Of a DNA stretch of 64,000 nt, positions 35,824 through 48,376 are shown in pieces. The position numbers and the translations under genes are program-made. Numbering within the stretch: position 1 is the stretch's first letter; every line of letters begins with the position of its first letter. The DNA comes from Nigrospora sphaerica (taxonomy: Eukaryota; Ascomycota; Sordariomycetes; Amphisphaeriales; Apiosporaceae), in assembly GCA_018287875.1 (NCBI GenBank), contig JAGVVL010000001.1:868001-932000 (forward strand), given 5' to 3'. The notes beneath the pieces are model-generated. The model did no database searches. It was not told the DNA's origin and saw only the letters and a list, made by a program, of their open reading frames with translations.

Positions 35824-37453
35824 AGAGTATCGGATCCCTTTTGTATAGAGTTGCGCACGAACGTAATCAAACCCCCGCTTACATAAGATCAACGCCCGAG
35901 ATCTCGACCGTGCGCCAGCGATTGGCCTTCAACTGTCCAGTAACTTGGCCATATCTTGGCTGATTAGCCATTGGCTCCAAGCATGAGAGGTAAGCGAGCG
36001 AGTGGTGGCGCGGGACTACGAGGCCGTCTGCACAGCCTCCCGATTCCACACTCCGCCACTTTCGGCGGCATCCTTTTCGCCTCCCCCACGTCGTGTGGCC
36101 AGCGTGACCCTAAGCCTACGGAGAACGGGCAAGCGCACCGTGCCTAGGGGCGGGTTTGACTTGCCTTGACCGCTTGGATATGTAGGCACGTGGGCCGGAG
36201 CCCAGGACGGATGGATAGGGACCCCCTTGGCCTCCCAGCTACGTATTACGGCTCGAGACCCTGTTCTCCTATTCGAGTTACGGTCCACGGCGTGGGGATA
36301 ACGGTGGGTGGAACGGATCCACGTCAGCAGAGGATTGGATGTTATAGTCGCCGATACTATTTATATATTTTCATCCCGTAGTATACCCGTCCACCATGGC
36401 CCCCCATCCCACCTCGATAGCTATGCCCGCCCCTCGTCGCCGTGTTGAGCTTCACCAACCAACCAATTCTGCCGTGTCGCCGCCCTCTCACCCGAGCTCC
36501 ACGAAGCCCCCTACCCCCGAACTCCCCTGGGCATAATCCTCGAGTTTGTTTTGGGCGGGAGACGGAGCGTGGGCCTCCCGGGGGGTTGTGAGTCTCATGT
36601 CTCACGAAGCTGTCCCGGGCCGGGGTTCGTGATGGAGACGCGCATGATTTGTCCTCGGGCTGGCGGGCCCAGGGCTGGTGTTCTCACTACCATGGGTTTC
36701 CCACCCCTCGACACCTTCAACCCCCCTCGCTGGCGGCCCTCGGAAGGGCCTGAAGGGCCGCTTACTTGCCCTCCTCGGGAACCCCTCTCTCGCCGTCGGC
36801 TACATAGCAGACGGAAAGCCGGGCAGTCAGGCGGCCGAGTGCCCCCTTGGTGCTAGGTGGTTCATCGAGCCGCCGCCGCGAGGCCGGCACTGTGTCGTGG
36901 CTGGACGAGCAGGCGGTGGCGACGGGTTCGAGACCGCGAAAGGGCTCGCCCCCTTGCTCTCGGAGCCTGTTTGGGATGTTTCTATTCTTTGCCTCCCGGT
37001 AACCCGGCATCACCTAAGGAATCGTGGGGCAGGGCCAAATTGAGCCGGAACTGGTCCCGAGAGGCTACGCGGCCCGGGTGGCAAACATAGCGCCCATTGC
37101 TGTCCATCTGGCATCCCGGCAGTCAAGGTTCACATCGCCCAGTTTTGCACGTACTCGGTATTGGTTCCCGAAACACAGAAGAATCCCCCCCCAAGGTCTA
37201 ACGAGACCTCTATATTATCCGTGGTGGGTAGGTATCATGTTATAGTAAACTGCATTCAGTTCAACCCACAAGTTACCCATGAAGCCGTGGCGACAGCGAC
37301 CCGAGCGACCTGCTGACAGGACGACTTGTTGGTAAAAAAGGAAGTGGGCAGATTCGGAGAAGCAGGGGCATGAACATCAATGACACGGAGGATTCTCAGA
37401 GGCTCCATACAATATAACCAACTGGATTGGCTTCACCTGTGCTGCTTTTTTTT

Positions 37454-37473
37454 GGGGGGGGGGGGGGGGGGGG
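37454..37473 (+). repeat. Run of 20 G preceded by 8 T
   Basis: A homopolymer tract 73 bases beyond the stop codon of the minus-strand F-box gene, so in that gene's transcript it would read as 20 C then 8 A in the 3' untranslated region if the transcript extends so far. Confidence 0.9.
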
Positions 37474-37545
37474 TATTCGTAATAAACTGATAGGAATTTC
37501 ACACGCTCGCTAGACTGTCGCCTCGCTAAAACCAGTCGCCCCGGA

Positions 37546-40500
37546 TCACATGACGGCACATTTTCCCCCCCTCGTCGGTTTCGACTCCTTGTCGGCGGCC
37601 GCGCCCGACGTCGACGCTACATCGGTCCAGGCGGCACTGCTGGTCCCGTCTGCACCGCCGTTCCCCTGCTTCCGCATCCGTCGACCCGCCCAGCCCCTCT
37701 GGTGGGCGTCCTTGACGTTTTTGACCGCGCTCCTCTTGGCCCGGCTTTGCCGCCGGCTGAGGCTGTTGTGATGCCGCAAAGAGGAGGCCGTGAGTTGGGA
37801 TGATGACGGCGGGGGCGGTACTGAAAAAGCCTGGCTGTTCATGGTTTGGTTACTGTCCAAGCGGTCGAGGTTGGACCGCAGAGCCCCAGGGGTCGACAGG
37901 GGGTGGCGCGGGACGGGTGACATAAGCACTGGCGCCGAGGCCGTCGTGCCCCGCGAGGAAAGTTGCCGTCCTGGATCATCAAAGGCGCCACAAATACCCG
38001 TGGGCGTGCTGATTATAAGGGGTTGGTCAGGTTCTGGAGAGGCTGGTGCCGGGTAGGTCTGGCCGAGGCTCCTAGAGCCGGACCGACCGTGCGAGCCGCG
38101 TGAGACTGGGACCCTAGGAATTTGAAAAGACCCCGACGAAGGGCGTGGAACAGACTGGTCGCGCCGGTTTGGCAAGTTTGCCACCCGTTCAGGTCTTGAT
38201 AGCGGCGGGAGCGCCGTCTCGAATCTGTCCATGTTCGTATGGTCGATTGCAGGCGCCGAATGGGGATATGCTGAGGGCTCCGCTGCCGGCGTCTGCCCTG
38301 AAGGTACCGGGACCCTCGGCCACGTATGTGCATTGGGGAGTCGGCCCGTAGCGGGACTCGACTCATGTTGGGTATGGTCCATGTCCAAGGTCAGGCTTGG
38401 TGATGGGATGTCGAGGTTCAACAGGTAGGAACTGAGTAGTTCTGTGGTACGAGAAGTGGACGAGGGTGGCGTGAAAGTGCTGGTCGAAGAGGATGTTTCT
38501 AGCATGGGCGCATGGCGGCCGGTTTGAGGCAGCCCTTCGCTGGGTATCTGACGTTGCCGGTTGGCTAATATAATGTCTTGCGGGGGCGGTGATTCAACAG
38601 GTGACACGTCGTAGGTGTCTTGGTCATCAGGGCTCCGGGGGCTGAGCTCTCCCGCTCCTACCGGGCTAGACATAGGGCGTCGCTCCGAAGTAGCGTTGAG
38701 GACACTTGACTGGTGAGTGGGACTACTCACAACTCGATGACTCGAGCCTCGTAGGTCATGTACTGGCGATGTCTGGAGCCTCGGCAAGTTCGGCCGCAAG
38801 GAGGCGCCTGATAACGCGGAGGGCCCCAATCGTGGACTGGCTTGGGGAGATGCCGAGGGGGGCGGCGGCGACGGACGCGCTGGCGATGGTGCCACGGCCG
38901 AGGCCATCGCCAGCGAGTGCCCCTGTTCGTCGCGGATAAGGTCAAGGCCGACACCGGGGATGGCAGGTGCACGTAGGAAGGCTGGCGTGTCCCCCGGGTC
39001 CTCCTTGGAATACGGCGGTGGCGGCGGGACCCAGTTGTCGGCGTCGCTCTCGTGAGGGTGCTCGGCCCGTCCGTCCGCTCGCCGGTACTCGATCCGTCCA
39101 TTGGACGCCGACGAGGGATGAAGCCGGCGGTTCACGGCCGCGGCGGTTGCGGCACGTCGTAGCGTTGGGCCAGAACGGGGGCTGGCATGGGCATATGGGG
39201 CATCCAAGGCGTCCTGTACCTCTTCCAGCGTAGCATCCTCGGGTTCTTCTCGGAGAACAGCGCTTGCCATTACTGGGGTGCGCGGGCCCATCATCCGCCG
39301 CGGAGTCAGAGGATCGTTCTCGTCATCTTCCTGGTCGACGGCGGGAATGGGGGGCAGCAATAAGGAGTCGGCATCGGCGGACGCCGCCGTCGTAGGTCGC
39401 ATCAACCCATTCCGGCCTCCTCGTCTCTGAGCCACGGTTCTCCTCCGAACAATGGCCACCTCGGTGTCTATGTCGCGGTGTTCCTCTTCCAAAGTTTCTG
39501 GCTCCTTGGTGCCGACCTCGATGGTTATTTCCTTTTCGTCTCCGTCCTCGACGCCGTAGTCGAAATCGAGGATGGTGATTTTGCCGCCGTCGACGAAGTC
39601 AAAGTCGTCTTCTTCGGTGATGGGTTTCGGCGGCAGCACGCCACGCGCGGCAACCACAAGTCGCTCCTGGAGAGAGGTTGATCCGTGGCCAGCTACCCAT
39701 TTCACGGTGCTAACGCCGTCTAGGGCCGTGGCTTTGTAGCCGCTGACAAACGAGTTGCGGTACTTGTCGCATAATAGCTGCCATTGAGGCACGCGGCCAC
39801 CGTTGATTTCCGGCACACGGGAAGGCGAGCGACCTGACAACGTACTGTTCCGGCGGTCGGGTGCGGGGGTATTTTCTGAGGGTGCCGAGTTGTCGGGAAC
39901 GGCTTCGAGGTCTTCAGGGATACCGTAAACCCAGACATCCCTGCCTTCGAAGCCGGCCGAGACCAGATCGCCGCAGTATGTGGCAGCGGGCAGGGTACAG
40001 GGCAGCAATGGAGTCTGGGAATTGGCGTTGGGTACGGGGCCGGTGAAGTATGTAGTGCCGTTCCGCAAATCATCAATACGCACGGCACGGAAGGTTTCGA
40101 AACTCCTGTCGTAAGTGAAGGTCCAGCTGGCTTCTTCCGAGCTCGACTCCTGCAACAGCACGGCATGACTGCAGTCGCGGCTCGTGTTGGGGAACAGAAT
40201 CGAGGTGGTCCAGAGGGCACTGATATCATGCTCGCCCATGCTGCTCCCCGGGTCGTAGTAGGGCGCCGTGAGTATGACGGTGTTGGGCGGCTGGGCGACA
40301 GTGGTGGTGCCGAGCAGCTGCGTGCCGTCGAAGGAGAAGGCGAGCGAATCGACGCCGTCGCATTTCACCGCCCTCTTCTCGGTCGGCAATGCTCCCGGGT
40401 TCAATGACTGGACTTCGATGCCACCCTCGTAAGCGGCGGCCAGCACGCTGCCACATGGCGACAAGGCAATGGTGCGCGGGGCGTGGTCCAGTATTAACGA

Positions 40501-41238
40501 CTGGGTCCGCCTCGGGGGGTGTACACGAAGATCGTACAAGTCCACCTGCATGTCACTGGAGAGAACAGCGAGAACACTGCCGTCGTCGAGAATGCAAGTA
40601 GACACGGGCCGGCGCAGGATCTTCAATTCTCTTTTGACATCCAGGTCGGCCCCCCGCACATCCAGAACGTAGATGCGTGACGAGTTGTAGGCGAGAAGGT
40701 GGTGGCCCCGCGGGGACGGGCTGAACTGCATGCCCTCCCCGCCGGGCACCGAGGAAGAGCTGTTCGAGTTGGAGACGAGCTTGATGGTGGTTTTCTTTGG
40801 GCGCAAATAAGCCTCGAAGAGGTTGCGCTTGATCTCGCGCGCAAACAGCTTGCGTAGCTGGGGGAGCGAGTCATGGCCGACGAGGGCCGGCGGCACGGCG
40901 CCATGGCTGGCCGAGTACGAGGGGCAGCGCGCCAGGTGATGGGCATAGAGATGGGCCTGCTGGGCCACACGCCTCCAAGCCGGGTTCAGGAGCAACAGCG
41001 ACGCAAAGGATTCCGGGTCGGTCAGGTGCAGTATTCTGCAGAGAGGGGCCGGGCGTCATCAGCCCGTCAATCCTGCAGGAGGGGAGGGGAGCATAACGGG
41101 AACGATGGGCGGTGTCTCTACTCACTGCTCGATGATCTCGTCTGGCAGCCTCGCAAAGGCGGGCCGTGGTGTTTGCTCGTCAACGGCAGCGAGGCCCGCA
41201 GGTCGTTTCTCCATGCTCGACCGCACAACGGGCTCCAT
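37546..41238 (-). CDS. F-box protein with WD40-like beta-propeller, disordered tail and C-terminal CaaX box (1200 aa, 2 exons)
   Basis: Exons 41238-41126 and 41035-37546 (donor GTGAGT, acceptor TGCAG). The F-box, which would bind Skp1 in an SCF ubiquitin ligase, spans about residues 27-72 (FARLPDEIIEQ joined over the intron to ILHLTDPESFASLL). About 100-480 reads as a degenerate beta-propeller: DDGSVLAVLSSDMQVDLYDL, SPCGSVLAAAYEGGIEVQSL and VDSLAFSFDGTQLLG are WD-like blades. The remaining 700 residues are Ser/Pro-rich and probably disordered. Basic clusters (RRQSRAKRSAVKNVKD, GRRMRKQG) precede the last four residues, CAVM, a good farnesylation-type CaaX box. The large downstream exon is a single open frame. 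I do not know a named orthologue; the substrate is unknown. Box and tail are seen; membrane anchoring is inferred. Confidence 0.86.
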
Positions 41239-43793
41239 CCTGACGGCGTTCCCGTCGCTGAAGGAGCTGCGGCGCGAGAACGAGCGGTTGGGTCTTGTGT
41301 CCCTCTCTTTTGGGGCTGGCGACGGCCAACAAGGTGAAGTCGGACAGGCAGACGAGCTGACAGGGTTGTGAATCAGGCCGATACAGCCAAAGCCATGGCG
41401 GCGATCGGGACGGCCGGGTGGTTGCTTCTTCGGTTTCGCGCCAGGGCGTCGGCCGCTATGCGTTCTGGTTGGCGCCTGGGGTCCACGTCGCTTTCGCCTT
41501 CTTCTTTATTCGCGGTTTTCTTGCCTGATGCTGGGTCGCCGTCGCCGTCCGCGTCTCTTCCCCGGGAGTGCTGGCGTCTGTCGTACTATAGTCGGGTCTG
41601 TGTCGGGCCAGAGGCGGAAGCGAGGAGGACGGGGGTCGGTGAGGGGAAGGCGACGCGCGACGAAAGTAGCGCCCGCGCAGCTGGGATGGCTGGGGCGGCG
41701 GGCAGATCGATTTCCTGCCGGCGAGGAGGAAGGAGACTTCGTGTAGCAAGTCTGTCAGTAATGAGTCGGGCGGTGGTGGAGTGCGTCGTCTGGGGGCGGA
41801 GCCGACTTGCTGTGTTCCCCCATTCAGCGTGTCGGGTCACCGTTTGGACTGGCGCTGAACTGGCGCCGGCGCGCGCAAACGAGTCGTTTTTGGAGGCTAG
41901 CGAACGAATGAACGTACCTACCGAGCCAACCAGTGGCGCACTACAAGTCAGTAGTAGTGATGTGTGATTAGTACCTTGTAAAGACCTTGGATACTATAGG
42001 TTGCCTCCCAGACGTCTGTACCCGTTGGCTCGACTGTTCCCGGTGAAAAGCAAAGGGCAAACCACCTGGTGCGCATGAGGGCACAAAACCACCCGTCACG
42101 AACCGGCCTCGTCTTCCACCGGCTCTCTGGCTCTGGCCTCGTCTCTGCCCATCTCCGCCCCGTGTCCCCCCTTTGCCCCCTACTTTACGCATGGCCCTCC
42201 CGGGTTGCTGTGCTGCAGTGACCTGCATCTTCCACACCCCAATTTTCACATGGAAGCTGTCAGGAACATTGGAGGAACGCAAGGTGGGTTTGGCTGATCT
42301 GATCGACTGCCTGCTGATCCACTCGAGTGAAAGCCAGAGAGGGCCGCGTTACGACCGTGACCCCTGTCGCTGCCCGCTCATCCTCCACCAGGGCCCTTCA
42401 GCTACACGAAGGGGAGCCCATGCGCGTGCCAGCATGGCCTCTCATGGCACTTTCCAGTTCTCGTGGCTCACACGCGTTTGCGTCGTCAGTGGTACGCAGA
42501 AGAAGCGAAGTCGGGCACGCGAGACGCCGCTTTGCGCCACCGCGCCGGCTTGTCGTCCATGGCTTTTGACAAAATCGAGGGCGAGAACGGTGGCCAGCGT
42601 GCCCGCCCACCCCCGTTCCAGCTCATCACTATCGGTTGCCAAAAATAGATCTGCCTGGTCGCTGAGCTGGAGTCGTACCCTCTAGCCCCTCCTCCCTGCA
42701 GATGACTTGGGCATCTTGGGAACATGGGTACATGGTCTTTTGCCGAAGCTCCGTGCTGTGCTGCTTTGGCATCTTGGCGTATTTCCGACACGATCGGTCC
42801 CGTCCCGTCATGGCATTTGCTTTCTGCCGATTCAAGTAAGCCATGTCCGAGATGCCAAAGCACGACCTCGACAGATCAGTGGCATCCGCCGATGTGGACG
42901 GAATGTCATTTCCGTCGCCATACCCATCCTCCCTTCCAGACGGGCCGGCCCAGCCCAGGCCAAGTCTGGCTCCGGACACACCCCGTATTCGTGATGACAG
43001 TGAATTGGCAGCTAGGTATTATACACCGCCGCCAGGGGGCCAGGCCTTGTCTTATCAAGGCCTCGTCTTATTGCGGCGCGTGACGCTCTCCCTATGCCGG
43101 CCTCTTCTGCAGAGACAACAGCACGCGCCTCTAGAACACGAATCCTGGAGGAAAAACAAAACTCCATTGCAGTTCTGCGGATAGAGGGGCCGGGAATGGA
43201 AGCTTGCATACGGTGACAGCCGCAAACCGGACTCGAGCGGGTCTGACTATTGGCCTTGTTTTCCGTACTTGCCTCCATAGGGCCCTAGGTGAGTTGAATG
43301 CCGGTACGTGTTTAGTTCTACCAGTTTCCACAACTCCCCCAGAGTTCCGCTCTGTGATGTCAGCTATACAGAGTGCCCGCGTATGTCCAGAAACACCAAT
43401 GCAATGCATTACGTAGCGCCTGCGCTGGGCCTGTCGGATGAAGCGGATGACGCATCGAAGTATCAGCTGCTGGCTCGTCTTTTCGGGTAGATGTCATGCC
43501 GTGGGTGTAAGTTGGTAAAACTACTCAATGGCCGTTTCACAGAAGACGCTGCGTTCAATTCTGAGCTGGACAAGACGTCGACAAACACATTCACCCTCAT
43601 CAACTCGTAACGTCCTTTAACAGCGCGTGACACGGGCGAATTGAAGCAGAGAAGATACGCGTCAAGTTGACGGTCAGCTCGGGCATCGGCCACAAACCCC
43701 CCCCCCGGGCTGAGGCCATAGATCTCACCTCAGGTAACCACAGCTTCAAACATTTTCGTGGGCTTCTGCTTGAGACGTCGTGCTCGAGAGACG
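41239..43793. other. Divergent upstream region of the F-box and GH15 genes
   Basis: No supportable gene. The plus-strand frame 41368-41967 (199 codons) looks like GC-rich filler. An imperfect inverted repeat (TGCTTTGGCATCT and its complement) lies at 42758-42776 and 42847-42865. Confidence 0.5.
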
Positions 43794-46753
43794 ATGGAGT
43801 CGAGCCTGTGCAATACGCCGAGCCACGCGAGTCGGGATGCGACCGGCTACCTGCCCATCGAGAACTATGGCTTGATTGGCAACATGCACACGTGCGCACT
43901 GGCCGCGACAGACGGAAGCATCGGTAGGTCCCTCTGCTCGTAATTGCTGTGGGCGCGGCTGATAGGGTGTGCTGTCAGACTTTATGTGTTGGTAAGTCGT
44001 CCCCGGCTACACGATGGGCTGAATGACGATGGGAGGCGGGATGGTGGCGAGTTCGGCACTCGTGTGAGCACGGCGAGATGCAGGGACACATGCAGAGGCT
44101 GAGTCTCGGGGCGCTTCCAGGCCCGACTTCGACTCGCCCTCCATATTCTGCAGGCTCCTGGACAAGGACAAGGGCGGCTACTACAGCATTGCCCCCCCGA
44201 AAGGCGTCGAGTGCACCACGAAACAACAGTACTTGCCGTCGTCGGGCATCCTCCAGACCCGCTACATACACGAGGACGGTGTCGTCGACCTCGTCGACTT
44301 CTTCCCGAGGCCGAGGACGACGACGATTCTCTCCAACGAGTACAAGCAGAACGCGTACCGCGAGTCCCGTCAAGTCCAGAAGGAGCTGAAGAAATGGCTG
44401 GTGCGCAGGGTCGAGTGCATCAGGGGCCGACTGTCGCTCGGTTTGTTCCCAGCGGCCCTACGGCGTACGGCCGTCGGCTAACGAGGACCCCGTAGACATT
44501 AACATATTTCCCGCGTTTGGCTACGCGACCGAGGCCCACGAAAGCACGATCCTGCAGGCCGTGGTGGACTCGGAGGCGGCCAAGAGCAAGACGGTCACGT
44601 TTCACAGCGCCGACCTGAAGCTCCAGCTCGACGTCACCATCGACAAGGGCCAGAGCGAGTCGCGGGGCGGCCCGTCAGTCGCCTTCGCCAAGGCGCGCAA
44701 GGAGGGGATGCTCGGCGAGGGCGTCACGGCGCGCGTCGAGCTGGCCGAGGGCCAGGCCGTCTCGTTCGTGCTCCGCAAGGACACGAGCGCGCACGTCACG
44801 CACGACATCACGACGGCCGACGTCGACACGCAGCAGAACGACACGCAGCAGTTCTGGTCCCAGTGGCTGTCCAAGAGCACCTACAAGGGCGCCTGGCGCG
44901 AGGTCGTCATGCGCTCGCTCATGATCCTCAAGATGCTGACGTACGAGCCCACGGGCGCCATCGTGGCGGCGCCCACCTTCTCGATCCCCGAGGAGGTCGG
45001 CGGCGGCCGGTAAGGGATTCCCATAACACCCTTCCCCCTCCCGCCATTCCCACCCCGGCTCACGCGCGCTCCAGGAACTGGGACTACCGCTTCAGCTGGG
45101 TGCGGGACAGCAGCTTCACCATCTACATCCTACTGCGCATGGGCTTTACCGGCGAGGCCGATGCGTACATGGGCTTCATCAACGAGCGGTTCCAGAAGTC
45201 GCTCATGAACGACGGCGGCCTTCCCATCATGTTCACCATCCGGGGCGGCACCGACATCCCCGAGCGGGAGCTCGACCATCTAGACGGCTACAAGGGCAGC
45301 CGGCCTGTACGGATCGGCAATGGTGCCGCGTTCCACCAACAGTTTGACATCTAGTAAGTCCTGCTCGTTCGCCTTGCCTACGCGCCGGTTCCGAGAGCTA
45401 AGGGAGGGGCAGTGGCGAGTTGATGGATGCAATCTACCTGTACAACAAATACGGCAAGCCCATCAGCTGGGATTCCTGGGTCTCGGTGCGAAAGATGCTG
45501 GGTACGTATGGCCCGCGGCCGCCCCCATATTTTGCCCCTACGTGCCCCTATTTCATGGACGCCCAGCGGGCGGTTGTTCACTCATTCATTGGAGTTTCAC
45601 CTTGTTGACGGATTGCAGACCATGTCTTGACCATAATGGACCGTAAGTTATCGTGCTGCTCTGTCCTCCCCAGACCCCAACTACTTACACCCGCCGCCTC
45701 AAGGGCCCGACATGTCGATCTGGGAAGTCCGAAATAACAAGCAGAATTTTGTTTATTCCAAGATCATGATGTGGGTGGCATTGGACCGAGGCCTCCGCCT
45801 GGCCGACCGGAGGTGTCTGCCGTGCCCAAACCGCTCGCGTTGGCTGGAGGCCCGGGATAACCTCTATGAAGAGATTATGGAAAAGGGTGCGTGTTCTCTC
45901 TCCCTCTCTCCCCCCCCCCTCCTCTCTCTCTCTGCGTGTGTGTCTGTGTCTGTATTTGTCTGTCCCTCTGTTTCCATTGTCCTTTCTGTTCGTTTTTTGC
46001 CTACTCAATCGTCGCAACCCTCCCTTACCGGCTGGATAACCGAGCGCGCACTAATAACCAGACCTCAGGTTTCAATAAGGAGATGGGCTGCTTCGTCCAG
46101 AGCTACGAGAACCACGACCTGCTGGACTCGTCGATCCTCATCGCACCCCTCGTCTTCTTCATCGCGCCCAACGACCCGCGCTTCCTCGCCACTCTGGAGC
46201 GTATCCTCCAGCCGCCCGAAAAGGGCGGCCTGACCAGCACCGGGCTTGTGTATCGGTACGACACGGCGCTTTCGGAGGACGGCGTCGGCGGGCGCGAAGG
46301 TGCCTGTACGTGATCCCCCCCCTTTCCGCTTCTTTCCCACCCCCGGTGCGCCCCGAGAAGGCTCCCTGCTTTCCCCCGGAAGGAGGATGACCCTCGCCGG
46401 ATTTCCTGGTCGGGACGCCCTCCCCCTCTCTGTGTTCCTCGGCCGCGAAGCCCCGTTTTCCCCATCGTTTCCCCACACTGACCACCCCCCGTTCGAGCCG
46501 TCTAGTCTCCATGTGCACGTTCTGGCTCGTCGAGGCCATGACGCGGGCCAGCGTGTACGACGCCAAGTACCTGTCGCGGGCCGTCAATCTCTTCGAGAAC
46601 ATGCTGGCCTTCTCCAACCACCTGTCCATGTTCTCCGAGGAGATCGCCCGCAGCGGCGAGCAGCTCGGCAACACGCCCCAGGCCTTTAGCCACCTCGCTC
46701 TCATCAGCGCCGCCTTCAACCTCGACCGCGCCCGCGAGCGCCACGCCCGCTAG
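43794..46753 (+). CDS. Glycoside hydrolase family 15 protein, glucoamylase/trehalase-like (678 aa, 10 exons)
   Basis: Intracellular-type GH15 enzyme, without a signal peptide, expected to hydrolyse an alpha-glucoside such as trehalose or a related glucan. Exons are 43794-43923, 43979-43991, 44121-44440, 44496-45009, 45075-45353, 45413-45501, 45619-45642, 45704-45886, 46069-46305 and 46506-46753, giving 679 codons including the stop. The second exon is only 13 bases (DFMCW) and the seventh 24. The N-terminal trehalase-like domain shows [19 protein letters not shown] and [15 protein letters not shown]. The (alpha/alpha)6 barrel starts with [14 protein letters not shown] (about 327) and ends with [15 protein letters not shown] (about 594). 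The eighth intron is a CT/TG microsatellite. All joins are in phase with GT..AG ends, and several introns have CTAA-type branch sites. Exact substrate specificity cannot be read from the sequence. Confidence 0.94.
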
Positions 46754-48376
46754 GCCCACCGCTTTGGACGGGGCCGAAAGCCGCTGGTGCCCGGGACTCT
46801 CGGTACCGCGTATGACGGGGCCGTACATTGATGAACGGCGGTAGCGCGTCAGGAAGAGGCCGGCAGGCTCTTTTTTCGTCTGGGTCACGATGGACGGGCG
46901 GTTGGCCGTATAATTAGAAAACAGCCCAGTATCTCCCAACATTACTCAAGACGGATCTGTTTAATCGTCTAGGGTCTAGAGGCTTCATCAGGGTAACGGC
47001 CAGCACCGCCGCCACTGTCGCCGTTCCCGTGCCCCCTTAAGGAAGCCCTCTCATTGCGGACTGCGCGTTGGTTATGTGCATAGGAATTGCAATTAAATGG
47101 TGGATTGGTAGTAGCGAGGTACCTAGTACACCGGTTTACATACTTGCGAAGAGGGGACGGCGGTTTACGGCACCTCATACCGTCTCGGCACGGTAACCCG
47201 CCCTAGCCACTACCCTCCTGATCAAGGAAAGGAGACTCTTTGTCTTAAGAATTAAAGCTGGGTCTACTAGAGGAGTAAACCAAAATGAAGCTATACGGTC
47301 CTGTATGACGCAGCCAGGCCAAGGCAAGCCGCTACATTCAAACCCCGTGTATCTACAGGGAGCTATGTACTGAAGGAAGGCCAAGGCACCCAACGTTAAG
47401 TCGTGAGCTCGGCTTCATGATGTTTGAGAGGAAAACAACCTTTGTATGGCAACTTCCTGCCACATGGGCCCATGGTAGTTCTCAGCGGTACACCAGGTGT
47501 CGCGGGTTTGACGGATGCGCCGGGATGTGAGACAACGCCAGTATCCCGCACCAAGCGGCCTCGCCACTCACTCTCCAAATTCCGGGCGGCCAAGAACCTG
47601 CTTCCGCATGCCTTCTCTAGGCTGTAGATCATCTCTTGTTTTGGGGCTATTTAGCACACGGCTATACCCTCCACACGTCGGCTCCGTACTGTTCAACACC
47701 CTCTCGCCTCCTCTAAGTTCCCACGCTTCACTCGACACTGTCGGCGCCATTCAACATCACCTTGCCCCGACCCGTGTCCTTTTGTTGAGAGGGCCCGCCA
47801 CGGCCTGCTGGTATCATTTTCCTGCTTATCAATTGGATCTCGAGTATCCTTAGTTACATATGTACCTACCTGTCTAGTTGACCTCAACGAACCTAGGTAC
47901 GGTAAAGTCTTCTTCCGTTGCCGGAGGATGCTGGTTCACCAGTCAACTCACACAACAGGTTGCCACAAACAGAAACCCTTCGTTTCCTCGTGTGTCGGTA
48001 CGCCGCCTGTTAGCTGGCATGGAACACAACCGCCGTGTAATTCTTGGCCAGGCAAACGAACGGAGTGTGGGGGACCAAAAGATTGATCGTATTGTTTTAC
48101 TACGCAGCGCTTTTCTAATTCATATGTTCTCGCTCGGCTACTTCTAAGTACGCGGGGGGCTGACTGGTGAGACAGTCGGCCGGTCCAGAGACTAGTCATA
48201 CATACTGAATTCGCGTTACGCTATGAGGACACCGGGATCGCTCTCCAACTTGCCGCCCAATCTGCTAAGCCTTGTATATCCAAAATGGGGTGGAACGTGA
48301 CAAGCACGTTTTGCTCGGCATACAGCACTAGAGGAGCGGTTGTTTGCAGCATGACGCAGCCGCCCCGGGGAAAAGG
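46754..48376. other. Convergent intergenic region between GH15 and GH5 genes
   Basis: No gene seen. A less GC-rich patch at about 47080-47300 contains TTAAGAATTAAAG-like words. Open frames here (for example 47396-47632 minus) have no recognisable motif. Confidence 0.5.

Larger units (their letters stand above)
27513..37453. other. 10 kb gene desert
   Basis: No supportable gene on either strand. The left edge holds the CT-rich leader of the glycosyltransferase. Simple repeats are AGGT/ACCT clusters (28690-28775, 29457-29470, 31131-31209), a 13-G run (28278-28290), C-runs near 31240, a TCG/GTC-rich patch near 32540-32600 and a perfect 9-base hairpin at 35799-35823. Long frames such as 34757-35440 (plus) are arginine/serine/proline filler. 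Composition drops in GC at about 33050-33200 and 35830-35960, which may be decayed mobile DNA but shows no identifiable element. Confidence 0.55.

Noticed and set aside
36915..36945. Possible tRNA T-arm (GGGTTCGAGACC)
   Set aside because: The bases flanking the loop do not pair into a five-base stem and no acceptor, D or anticodon arms are found around it. No tRNA is called in this window.
41368..41967. 199-codon plus-strand frame upstream of the F-box gene
   Set aside because: Ser/Arg/Ala filler starting 130 bases from the divergent F-box start; more likely promoter DNA than a gene.
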